Shown: positions 11,956 through 20,210 of the stretch, piece by piece
How positions within the stretch are numbered: position 1 is the stretch's first letter
Layout of the letters: each line of letters starts with the position of its first letter
Assembly: GCF_963676685.1 (NCBI RefSeq)
Contig: NC_092354.1
Span: forward strand, 24,894,193 to 24,958,192
Length of the DNA stretch: 64,000 nt
Origin: Mytilus edulis
Lineage: Eukaryota > Mollusca > Bivalvia > Mytilida > Mytilidae
Direction of reading: 5' to 3'
The notes under the pieces: model-generated
Databases searched by the model: none
Seen by the model: only the letters and a program-made list of their open reading frames with translations
What the model was told of the DNA's origin: nothing
Translations under genes and position numbers: made by a program

Positions 11956-12282
11956 ATGGGGTTTGAAAGAAAAATGACAAAGTATCGATGTGGATGTTAT
12001 TCTGAGGAAATGGCTCACGACTCCTTTGATTATACGGAATCAAGTGAATACAGAAACATATGTGGAAGACATCCTTCAGAAGAATCAGCAAACGAAGATC
12101 ATAGCAAGTGTACCAAAATGGTTGAAGTGATAGAAAATGCACGCTATGCATTAAGTCAAAATATGGATACAGACACCGTTGCATGCCATTTAACAGCAAG
12201 AGAAGTAATTACAAAAGGTCAAAAAGATGAGTTACTAAAATGTAAATCGAAACAACTTAAACAAGAAAACTTATCAACATGA
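11956..12282 (+). CDS. CARD-like protein, first part of split gene
   Basis: 108 codons with a Cys/His-containing start (CGC ... CGRH). From about residue 50 there is a helical pattern resembling the first helices of a CARD/death-fold domain: ENARYALSQNMD, HLTAREVITK, QKDELLK. The next gene starts in the -1 frame at the overlapping ATGA (12279-12282). Its first ~30 residues look like the last helices of the same fold (ISLHHLRMSLLKAGQPDLL). CARDs mediate homotypic assembly in apoptosis and inflammasome signalling; a role in modulating host defence is speculation. The two parts may be one ancestral gene broken by an indel, or linked by -1 frameshifting or stop-restart at ATGA. No classical slippery heptamer is seen. 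A TATA box lies 46 bp upstream. Confidence 0.55.
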   Translation: MGFERKMTKYRCGCYSEEMAHDSFDYTESSEYRNICGRHPSEESANEDHSKCTKMVEVIENARYALSQNMDTDTVACHLTAREVITKGQKDELLKCKSKQLKQENLST

Positions 12283-13025
12283 TAGTAGAATCGAAGAATA
12301 TATCACTGCATCACCTTAGAATGTCTTTACTCAAGGCAGGTCAACCTGATTTACTACCTTATATCAGTAAAACAAAACAAAAAGAGAGTAACTACAGTGG
12401 TGATGATGAAAAGGATGCCCGACAATCATCTGAAGATAGATGTATGATAGAACTACAGGGAGAGTCTTTCGTGGTAGTTAAAGACTTTAAGGGTCAAACA
12501 TATATCAACATCCGTAATTATCAAACAATTGAAGGAAAGAAATATCCTACGAAACAAGGTGTGGCACTAACTTTATCACGTTGGTTAGTACTGGAAACTC
12601 AAAAGGATTTCATTGACAGTGTTTTTAAACTGTGTTTGACTGGAGAACAGGTTAATGAAGAACTTATTCATTTAGGCGGGGGTGTTTACGTTACATTAAA
12701 TTCTAAATACCCTACAGTTGACGTCCGTCAATTTTGGAAACCAGAAGATAAAGATAAACCTATAGCTACAAAACGAGGAATACCTTTGAATAACATCAAA
12801 TGGCAAAAACTTTGCGATTCCATGAAAATAATGAGAGACTTTGTTCCAGAACTGAATAGCGCAGTCATCTGTAGAAATACCCACAACAACCAAATGGAAA
12901 TGTTCAAGTGTTCTGAATGCGAACCTTACCACATTGATGAGGATGACGACTTTGTAACACAGAATCAAGAAGGAGATTTCGAAATTATGAAAAACATATT
13001 GGACCCAGATGGTGAATCTGAATAA
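12279..13025 (+). CDS. Double PC4-like ssDNA-binding protein
   Basis: 248 codons. Residues 1-30 complete the CARD-like region of the upstream frame. Around 60-110 lies a PC4/p15-like module (VVVKDFKGQTYINIRNY, then PTKQGVALTLSRW). A second, more diverged copy lies around 132-195 (GGVYVTLNSKYPTVDVRQFW, then ATKRGIPL). PC4 domains bind single-stranded or melted DNA and act in transcription and replication. A Cys/His cluster (C...H...CSEC...H) and a strongly acidic tail (DEDDD...DPDGESE) end the protein; acidic tails are usual in viral ssDNA-binding proteins. A role as the element's replication ssDNA-binding protein or late transcription factor is inference. AATAAA occurs shortly after the stop. 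The frame is open throughout. Confidence 0.65.
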   Translation: MIVESKNISLHHLRMSLLKAGQPDLLPYISKTKQKESNYSGDDEKDARQSSEDRCMIELQGESFVVVKDFKGQTYINIRNYQTIEGKKYPTKQGVALTLSRWLVLETQKDFIDSVFKLCLTGEQVNEELIHLGGGVYVTLNSKYPTVDVRQFWKPEDKDKPIATKRGIPLNNIKWQKLCDSMKIMRDFVPELNSAVICRNTHNNQMEMFKCSECEPYHIDEDDDFVTQNQEGDFEIMKNILDPDGESE

Positions 13026-13242
13026 CAGACAAAGAATGAAAATAAATACATGTGACTTTCATGAACCAAGTGTTTACATACTTTCATTGTATTTGAAAAG
13101 ATGATATATATAAATAATGTAATTTGTAAATAAAAATATATAAGATGATGTATTTTTTTTAATTTTCATTATAAAGAGTTGTAGTAATGGACATATTCAT
13201 TTTACAAATAGAAATTGAACTGTCCATAAATACATTAGGAAA

Positions 13243-14409
13243 ATGACACAAAAACAAAAAGAAGCATATGTCAAACGAATATGGACAGATCCAGGTCATC
13301 CAGCTGCTTTTGCTGGCCCTAATAAATTATTAAAGGTTATTCGTCAAGAAGGAAAATTCGACATCAGCAGAGGACAATTGAAAATTTTTTTAGCTGGTCA
13401 AGATACATACAGTGTTCAAAAACCTTCAAGAAAAAACTTTAAAAGGAATAGGGTAGTTGTTGCTGGTTTAAATGCTCAATGGGACGGAGATTTAGCATCA
13501 ATGGAAAATGTATCGGACTTTAATTCTAAAAAAGAAAATGTGTCTAAGTTTAATTCTAAAATAAAATTTTTATTAGTATTGATAGACATATTTTCAAGAT
13601 TTTTGATAGTAAGACCATTAATAGACAAAAAAAGTGCGACAGTAACAGCTGCATTAAAATCAATTTTTACCGAAGGTAACAGAAGACCCAATACAATTCG
13701 TTTTGATTTAGGAGGAGAATTTCAATCAAGTGTGAAAAAATATTTACAAAAGGAAAAAATTCACGTTTTTTACACATATAATTCACGGATAAAAAGTAAC
13801 TACGCAGAGAGGGTAATCAGAACTCTGAAGAATCGTATATATTCCTATTTTATGGAAAATCAAACATCTAAGTACATAGATGTTCTTCAAAAATTGGTCG
13901 ACAGTTACAACAACACACCACATCAATCACTGGGAGGTGCAACACCTGCATCTGTGACAAAAACGAACGAAGACGAAATTCGATACATGCAATATGTGGC
14001 CAGAAAAAAGTCAGTTTCTACAGGAGTTATGACACATAAAAAGAAGAGGAGACAATTTTACAAATACAGGGTCGGAAATCAAGTAAGAATTTCGCAATTG
14101 AAAAGAGTTTTCGAAAAGGGATATCAAGAAAATTGGACTTTGGAATTTTTTAAGATATCTAAAAGATATAGAAGACAACAACAGGACATTTACAAATTAA
14201 AAGATACCCTAAATCAGGAATTAAAGGGGTCTTTCTATAGGTATGAGATCCAAAAAATTGACCAATCAAAAACGAAACTGTATAAAATAGAAAAGATTGT
14301 TAGAAAAAGAAAGTTAGACGGTAAAGATCAAGTATTAGTAAAATGGTTAGGTTGGCCAATTAAATTTAATTCTTGGATTTTCAAAAATTCCATCAAAGAT
14401 ATTAAATAG
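13243..14409 (+). CDS. int: Polinton integrase with chromodomain
   Basis: 388 codons. Retroviral-type DDE integrase: the first Asp lies in QWDGDLASM (near 83), the second in IRFDLGGEFQ (155), and Glu in YAERVIRTLK (189), a roughly D-D-34-E spacing. A basic SH3-like region with YRVGNQVRI follows. The C-terminal chromodomain (about 342-385) has YKIEKIVRKR and LVKWLGWP; its central Tyr position reads Val. It would cut and join the element's ends, and the chromodomain may direct it to modified histone H3. An imperfect 10-residue duplication (ENVSDFNSKK / ENVSKFNSKI, residues 88-107) sits just after the first catalytic Asp. No break is visible. Usual Polinton integrases are of similar length. Confidence 0.92.
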   Translation: MTQKQKEAYVKRIWTDPGHPAAFAGPNKLLKVIRQEGKFDISRGQLKIFLAGQDTYSVQKPSRKNFKRNRVVVAGLNAQWDGDLASMENVSDFNSKKENVSKFNSKIKFLLVLIDIFSRFLIVRPLIDKKSATVTAALKSIFTEGNRRPNTIRFDLGGEFQSSVKKYLQKEKIHVFYTYNSRIKSNYAERVIRTLKNRIYSYFMENQTSKYIDVLQKLVDSYNNTPHQSLGGATPASVTKTNEDEIRYMQYVARKKSVSTGVMTHKKKRRQFYKYRVGNQVRISQLKRVFEKGYQENWTLEFFKISKRYRRQQQDIYKLKDTLNQELKGSFYRYEIQKIDQSKTKLYKIEKIVRKRKLDGKDQVLVKWLGWPIKFNSWIFKNSIKDIK

Positions 14410-14426
14410 TTCTTAAATGTTGTTTA

Positions 14427-14873
14427 ATGTCATTAATTGGGAAAATGAGCGTGAGACTAGTTGTATCATCAGATGACGGAAAAGATTTATTCTTAGAAAA
14501 TAAACCACACGACTTTAGAGTCAAATTAAATCAAACAATACAGCTGGACGGTTACTGGGTTGTCGCTGTTACCGAATTTACTACAACAGAACGCAACGAT
14601 TCAGACCAAAAGCCGGAATTGTTTATCTTTTCCGACATATGTCAAGATAGTTTTATTGGAAATAACGAACAACCGTTACTTAGAAGAATATATTTCGACA
14701 GAAAAAAACAAAACAATATAGTTTACCATAATCCTTATTACATACCCGTTCGATTTAGCGAAATACAACATCTACATTTTTATATAAAGGATGATAAAGG
14801 ACAAGATGCCTCATTTCTAAAACAGAAAGTGACGATAGCACTTCATTTGAAAAAATTCCCGTTCGTTTTCTAA
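14427..14873 (+). CDS. Penton-like minor capsid protein
   Basis: 148 codons starting 17 bases after the integrase stop; a second Met 6 codons in is an alternative start. It contains the N-terminal strand pattern of Polinton minor capsid proteins, 'FRVKLNQTIQLDGYWVVAV'. SDICQDSFIG, then PLLRRIYFD and PYYIPVRFSEI follow, then IKDDKG and a last strand ending LHLKKFPFVF. In Polintons this single jelly-roll protein is predicted to form the vertices of an icosahedral shell. The frame is open and the length normal, unlike the major capsid gene downstream. The family assignment rests on pattern recall. Confidence 0.75.
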   Translation: MSLIGKMSVRLVVSSDDGKDLFLENKPHDFRVKLNQTIQLDGYWVVAVTEFTTTERNDSDQKPELFIFSDICQDSFIGNNEQPLLRRIYFDRKKQNNIVYHNPYYIPVRFSEIQHLHFYIKDDKGQDASFLKQKVTIALHLKKFPFVF

Positions 14874-14874
14874 A

Positions 14875-15315
14875 ATGAACCTAACAACTGAATCTACATT
14901 ATGGGAGCAATTTTATAAAAACATGGCTTCAAATAAATTTAACCCCTACCAATATAGACGCATAAAAAGAAAAAGACATTCGGGACGTGGACTTCATGGT
15001 CGTTTTAGAAATTCCTACATGATTCCAGTTAATCCAAATGCTGTTGACGTCAACAAAAATGTTATCAAGTCAACTATGGTATCACCTGTTGCTGCTGCAG
15101 AGGAAAGAGCAATGTCGGAAATGAAAGATTAAAAAAAAAGAGGAAAAACCTCATGTGAAGGTAAAGAACATTATAAAAGACAAGAGAAAAAAGAAAAAGC
15201 TCAAAACAAAAAAATCTAACAAAGGATCAACATCGAGATTAAACAAAAAAGAAAATTTGACAAGAACTATTACGATAACGCGTGGAATCAATACCGGGTT
15301 AAAAGAAAGCGATAA
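14875..15315 (+). pseudogene. Basic core-like protein, frameshifted
   Basis: The open frame 14875-15132 (85 codons) begins directly after the penton-like gene and carries RRIKRKRHSGRGLHGRFRN, an Arg/Lys-rich segment. It ends at a TAA followed by nine A residues. Right after, the +1 frame continues as an extremely Lys-rich region (KDKRKKKKLKTKKSNKG). Another frame ends in YRVKRKR with a TAA three bases before the capsid ATG. This suggests one ancestral gene of about 145 codons broken at the A-run and once more downstream. Position and charge suggest a DNA-condensing core protein like those of adenoviruses; that role is inference. Confidence 0.55.
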
Positions 15316-15318
15316 ATT

Positions 15319-16615
15319 ATGGCATATTTGAGTGATGATAATAAAGAAATTGGGCAACCAATGGAACTTTCTATTTTTGCCTCTCCTCTTAATCAAGTGG
15401 CAATCGAGAAAATGATATATACGGAAGAACGGCATATTTAAAATTTGATTAACGACTCTACACCTATTGAAATAGTAATCTCGGGAGCTGGTAATGACTA
15501 CATTGATTTGAGAAAAAGTCGTTTATACGTTAAAATGCAAATTTTAAAAGAAGATGGAACCAAACTTGCACCAAAAGAGAAGGCAGGGATAATTAATTTA
15601 CCTTTACAGAGTATGTTTTCCAACATCGATGTTTACATGAATAATAAATTAATATCGGCAAATTCTAACAATTATCCGTGGAAGTCATACTTTAAAGTCA
15701 TTCTATCTTCTAGCAGTGATGAACAAAATTCTCAACTGCAAAGTCAACTCTTCATGAAGGACAGCGAACCTATGGACTCTAAATTTAAATGCCGGATTTG
15801 TAAACAGATACGAATATACAAAAGAATCTAGGACTTTTGAGCTAGAAAGCAATTTAATGGAAGACACTTTACTTTTGGATAAATATTTGATAAATGGCGT
15901 AGACATCTACATCAAACTTTACCGTTCCAATGCTCCCTTTTTACTAATTAATGTCTGCAGAGAAGACCCCCAAATACAAAGTAAAAATATTAGACGTATT
16001 CTTCAGAACAGCAAGAGTCAAGGTAGACCCTGGTGTAATATTGAATCACAGACGTCAAATTAAAGAGTCACCTGCTAAATACCTCATGAACAGAAGCCAT
16101 GTAATACAAAATGTCATACCTCAAGGATCAACTGAATTTTTTTGGGATTCTTTGTTTCCAAAAGCACTGCCTTTGGACTTGTATCTCAAAAAGCAGCAAA
16201 TGGACACTATACAGCCAATCCTTTCAATTTCCAACACTATAACATGTCCAATATCACTTTGAAAGTGAATGGTGTAGAAGTATACGGGTCACCCCTAAAC
16301 TTAGATTTCAGCAATAATAGAAATTACACAGCAGCATATGTTAGGCTATTTGAAATTTGCGATAAATGGCAAAAAGACACCGGTTTAAACATAACTTTAA
16401 ATGATTTCGGTAACGGCTATACATTCATTGTTTTCAACATGGATCCTTCGGACCTACAGGAAGATTTTCTAAATCTCGTAAAACACGGGAACGCCAGGTT
16501 AGAAATGAGATTTAGCGTACCTACGCCAGAAGTTATAAATTGTCTCTGTTATTACCAAACGCAGGCCATTTTGACCTGTGACGAGACAAGAAACATCAAC
16601 ATTGTGGAACCATGA
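15319..16615 (+). pseudogene. Major capsid protein, broken
   Basis: Double jelly-roll major capsid family. Blocks in order: [85 protein letters not shown], then NPFNFQHYNMSNITLKVNG and the C-terminal part to 16615. These are the usual landmarks of Polinton capsid proteins at the usual spacing (about 430 residues). Breaks: in-frame TAA at 15439-15441 and frameshifts near 15785, 15950 and 16170. It cannot make a shell protein. The stop overlaps the protease ATG by four bases (ATGA, 16612-16615), showing the native gene end. Neighbouring morphogenesis genes are open, so this gene decayed faster or lost selection first. Confidence 0.85.
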
Positions 16616-17061
16616 ATGGAAAACAATTAACCAAATTATTAACCGACTACGAATGTTTAAAAAAGACATTTATCCATATCATCGATCTTAATAATCTTCA
16701 CGATATCGTCCAGAATCATTATCCACAAGTTTATATAATCAATCCGGGAAAACATTGGATATGTGTAATTTTCTACAATTCCATAGAAGCGGAATATTTT
16801 GATAGTCTTGGAAAACAGGTTAATTTTTATGGTACTAGACTAGTTAATTTCATAGCCAACAACAGTCAAAGATGTACTTCAATCCAAAGACAAACACAAG
16901 CTAACACTTCAAACATTTGTGGACTGTATGTTGTATTTTTTGTAACAATGAGATTATGTTTTAAAATGTCATTGGAAAATGTATATGATATGTTGTCTGT
17001 AAATAGGCATGAAAATGATCGATTTGTTAAGTTATATTTTTTAAAGGTATATTCTAAATAA
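16612..17061 (+). CDS. Adenain-like cysteine protease
   Basis: 149 codons, starting in a four-base overlap with the capsid stop. The catalytic pattern of the adenovirus-type (C5-like, Ulp1-fold) protease is present. His is in GKHWICVIF (near residue 44). The acidic position is in AEYFDSLG (60-67). Gln is in IQRQTQ (about 88-93) and the nucleophile Cys in TSNICGLYVVFF (near 99). In Polintons it is predicted to process capsid precursors during maturation. Length is a little below the ~200 residues of adenain. No break is visible, so it may still encode an active enzyme although the capsid gene is dead. Confidence 0.85.
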   Translation: MNGKQLTKLLTDYECLKKTFIHIIDLNNLHDIVQNHYPQVYIINPGKHWICVIFYNSIEAEYFDSLGKQVNFYGTRLVNFIANNSQRCTSIQRQTQANTSNICGLYVVFFVTMRLCFKMSLENVYDMLSVNRHENDRFVKLYFLKVYSK

Positions 17062-17143
17062 AGTAAGATTAACAGATATTTTTTATTTACTTATTCTTCA
17101 TGAACCTTATGACGTAAGTCTTAATAAAAAAAAACCCGCTTTT

Positions 17144-17836
17144 ATGACAGTAGTTCATTTGTCACAAACAAACGCGATGGAGAATGATCGAACGATGTTA
17201 CCCTTTTCTTCGCCGACAACAATTTGTGTAGTAGGACCAACTCGGGCAGGCAAATCGATGTTTACTAAAAGACTCATAGAAAATGCCAATGTCATGTTCG
17301 TTGAACCACCAGAAAAAATATTGTATGCTTATTCCGAATATCAACCACTGTTTGACGACATGCAAGAACAATCCAACTTGATATTTCACGAAGGTCTCCC
17401 GGATAAACAAAAAATTGGAGAATTTACGGAAAATGGAAAACATTCATTGATTATTTTGGACGATCTAATATCTAAAATAGTACAATCGGAAGAGCTTTTG
17501 CATTTATTTTCTGTTACAAGTCACCATAGAAAGGCATCCGTAGTTCTCATTTTGCAATCTTTGTACCCTCCAGGAAAATACGCTAAAAGCATTTCTTTGA
17601 ATTGTGCCAATTTCGTTTTGTTTCGTAACCCTAGAGATATGCGTCAGCTGATAACCTTTGCATCGCAGATTCTCCCAGGCATGACGCAATATTTCATGGA
17701 CAGCTATTTAAAAGCGACAAAAGAGAGGTATTCGTATATGCTCGCTGACCTTTCACCCCACAGAGAAGATCGACAATACATGCTCAGAACAGGGATTTTT
17801 CCCGGTGACACGTGTGTAGTCTACAGACCTATATAA
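17144..17836 (+). CDS. Genome-packaging ATPase (FtsK/HerA, A32-like)
   Basis: 230 codons. Walker A is CVVGPTRAGKSMFTKRL (about 28-44) and Walker B is HSLIILDDLI (about 101-110). Then a helical C-terminal half includes SVTSHHRKASVVLILQSLYP, the sensor-type region seen in A32-like ATPases. The protein would pump element DNA into a preformed shell. The frame is open and the length typical. A Met 11 codons in is an alternative start. It lies 82 bp after the protease gene; that gap holds AATAAA-type signals and may contain its own promoter. Confidence 0.88.
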   Translation: MTVVHLSQTNAMENDRTMLPFSSPTTICVVGPTRAGKSMFTKRLIENANVMFVEPPEKILYAYSEYQPLFDDMQEQSNLIFHEGLPDKQKIGEFTENGKHSLIILDDLISKIVQSEELLHLFSVTSHHRKASVVLILQSLYPPGKYAKSISLNCANFVLFRNPRDMRQLITFASQILPGMTQYFMDSYLKATKERYSYMLADLSPHREDRQYMLRTGIFPGDTCVVYRPI

Positions 17837-17875
17837 ATATCGATGAATGTGTTTTTTCGTATCATTTTGTAAAAT

Positions 17876-18184
17876 ATGAGTCAACGAATGAAATCAAATA
17901 CAGTATTTTTAAGATTTTTATACCAAGCTAGTAAAAATCAAAGAGTGGCAATCTTTCCACATTTGACTAAAGAACAGGTGAATGTTCTATCCGAAGTGGC
18001 TTTAAACATTTTTAAAGGAGTGTTTCCGAACAAACAAAAATATCTAAAAACTTTGAAACCATATAAATCAGTTCTTTACCAATTAGGATCAAAATCATTA
18101 GGTGTACGAAAGAAAAAACAATTACTGATACGTTACAACAATTTGATTCCACATTTGTTAGGACCCTTATTGGATTTCTTGTAA
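17876..18184 (+). CDS. Small conserved Polinton protein
   Basis: 102 codons, helical and basic, with FLYQASKNQRVAIFPHLTKE, then QVNVLSEVALNIFKG and a C-terminal LIPHLLGPLLDFL. Small proteins with this 'T..Q...L.E...N...G' pattern and position are common in animal Polintons. Its function is not known to me. It begins 39 bp after the ATPase stop and is followed two bases later by the next gene. No damage is visible. Confidence 0.6.
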   Translation: MSQRMKSNTVFLRFLYQASKNQRVAIFPHLTKEQVNVLSEVALNIFKGVFPNKQKYLKTLKPYKSVLYQLGSKSLGVRKKKQLLIRYNNLIPHLLGPLLDFL

Positions 18185-18186
18185 CA

Positions 18187-18459
18187 ATGGCAAAAGAGCT
18201 GATATTAGTGTCAAAAAGAAAATACGAAGAACTCTTAAAATCGGGGAATCATAGGGATACAGAAATGACAAGACAGGTCGACGAGCATGAAAAACCTGAA
18301 GATAGTGATCCGGTGAAAGAAGTTTCTATGCAAACAGGAAATGGACAATTCGTTGAAAAACTAGACACTAATGAACATGGTACGCCCGGGATACTAGATC
18401 GCCCTCCGAAGATACGAAGGAAGACATTAAAAAAGAATGTAAAATGGATTTCATTTTAA
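18187..18459 (+). CDS. Small conserved Polinton protein, basic C-term
   Basis: 90 codons starting two bases after the previous stop (taacaATGG), so the two probably share a transcript. It begins MAKELILVSKRKYEELLK, a pattern I have seen in small proteins encoded at this place in Polintons. An acidic, disordered middle follows and it ends KTLKKNVKWISF. Function unknown. It is the last plus-strand gene; AATAAA at 18485-18490 probably ends the transcript in front of the convergent polymerase gene. Confidence 0.55.
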   Translation: MAKELILVSKRKYEELLKSGNHRDTEMTRQVDEHEKPEDSDPVKEVSMQTGNGQFVEKLDTNEHGTPGILDRPPKIRRKTLKKNVKWISF

Positions 18460-18484
18460 TTATCATATAATACAGTGGTTTTCA

Positions 18485-18490
18485 AATAAA
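18485..18490 (+). terminator. Polyadenylation signal AATAAA
   Basis: AATAAA, 25 bp after the last plus-strand Polinton gene and just before the end of the convergent polymerase gene. Confidence 0.5.
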
Positions 18491-18501
18491 AAATATAATG
18501 A

Positions 18502-19796
18502 TCACTTATTTACACTACAATAGCCAAATGATAAAGTTGTCAAGTCGTTTAATAACCGTCTCTTCGTGTATACCATTCTGTAATCTTTCTCTTCGACCCT
18601 GTTATACAATTTCCTTTTAAGGGCTAGTCTTGAAATTTTGCGTGGATTCCTCGTTTTGATATACTCGATATTTTTATTCACTACAACATCGCAAATAGAA
18701 GAAAAATTAATTAGATCTGAATTGGTTTTATTGTTTAAGGAAAAGCCTCTAACTTTACAGGTTTCTCTTCCAGAGGCCATCTTATAGGCGTAATTCTTAG
18801 GACCTCCAGACACAAAATGTGTAATATGTCCATCTTCTGGTGAAACTTCGTTTGTCAATTGACCCAAGTAATTCCCTATGGGTAGTGTTTTTGTTAAGTT
18901 TTTATCTTTATCCCGAAAGATAATCGAGTCCGTATCCACGTACAAAGCGTCGGTACCAGTACGTTCCAGTAATTCGTACAGTTTGGTCCTTGCCCAACAA
19001 GTAGTAAAGGAAGCTATGAAAATGTTAGTTTTGACGTCCATAGGAATAAAAAACGGATGATCCGTATGTTCCATTTGTACCAAATCTTTACTAATGATGT
19101 GAAAATCTATAACCTCTTTTCTAGGATCAGACAGTAACTGAAAAAAATTCTCTGCCTCGTTCTCGTGGAAAAATGTAGTTTGTTTCATATTTAGACGTTG
19201 ACCAAATTTACCCCAAAAACTGTTTAAAGCAATTTTTGCCAAGCTACGAAGTCCTGGATTTTTTTTAATTTGATTATAGTCCAAATGTATTCCTTCATTT
19301 TAAGCGTAGTCTGCTATGTAATCCCGTTTCTGTTGTTCCGTTCTGCACTCTTCTGGAAACCCCGATGCTTCTTGTTTTAATTTCAAAAAGAGGTTGACAT
19401 ATGCATCGAAAAGTCCTCCTTTGCCCGTTCGAGGATTGTACGTTCGATGTTCTGGAAAGTGATATACTTCGTATATCTTTTGAATTGCATATCCTTTCGA
19501 ACGTGCCAGATTCAGCTCTGGAGTACACCAAGTTCCGACAATAGCTCTTTCTTCATCTGTACAGGTACAGTCATTTTGGTTTTCGTAATCTGCACATTGT
19601 TTACAGAGTGGAAACTTCAAGTTTCCATTAGAAACGTACGGTAGAACAGGATGAAACAGATGCCTGTTAGGCAAGACTTTGACCTTCGCGACTCCGAAAT
19701 AATTGGAAATATCTTCGAAATCCGATGTTATGATGACGGGATGACCAACTGGATATTTTCCATATTTGTTGACACTGGGATACAGACTACAAAATA
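18502..19796 (-). pseudogene. polB: PolB C-terminal exon (palm and thumb)
   Basis: Runs from the second half of motif A (SLYPSVNKYGKYPVGHP) through the TPR2-like and palm regions. An HLFHPVLPYV block and a Cys cluster (CKQC...CTC) come first, then motif B at LAKIALNSFWGKFGQR and motif C at YVDTDSIIF. The end is TLSFGYCSVNK. A single in-frame TAA at 19300-19302 lies just before the conserved EGIHLDYNQIKKNPG segment. Everything else is open. The two catalytic Asp residues of motif C are present. Confidence 0.88.
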
Positions 19797-19873
19797 AAAA
19801 AAAAATGATATAACAAGGGATGAAATCATTTGAATAATTATATCATATTCCAGATTCTAAGAATTGAGATTAC
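19797..19873 (-). other. 77-nt intron-like interval in PolB motif A
   Basis: On the minus strand it starts gtaatc and ends ttttgtag, with a T-rich tract before the acceptor. Its removal joins the flanks in frame at the conserved DFxSLYP motif of family B polymerases; the interval itself splits the Ser codon. 77 nt is short but within the range for invertebrate introns. I infer a real spliceosomal intron; there is no RNA evidence here. Confidence 0.75.
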
Positions 19874-20210
19874 CTCGTAAAGTCGAAATACTCAATGGTC
19901 TCTCCTGGTTCTGTACATTTGTGATAGAGCGTAATTGGATTGGTCCTACCGCCAAAAAAACTTTGTCTAACGTCTAAACGATCTTCGATCTCACACGTTG
20001 ATACGTAGTCTCTCATAGGGTCGTCTAAATCCAGCTGGTGGTGAAATTCGTGCTCCCAAATGCAGACATACTTGTACCCAAGACGTATCAGTTCTCTCTC
20101 TTTCTTTCTGGTTAGGTAGTACAATTCATCCATAGAATGTTTTGTCATTGGTTGTGTTGTCTTTGTTCTATCGTGTGGGTAGCAGGAAGGACATCCATGG
20201 AAAACACCAC
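19874..20210 (-). pseudogene. polB: PolB middle exon
   Basis: Encodes VFHGCPSCYPHDR, then HSMDELYYLTRKKERELIR and GYKYVCIWEHEF, a conserved Polinton segment before motif A. It ends at FDFT followed by the splice donor. No stop or shift inside. The start is set by the acceptor of the upstream 1.45-kb intron. Confidence 0.8.
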
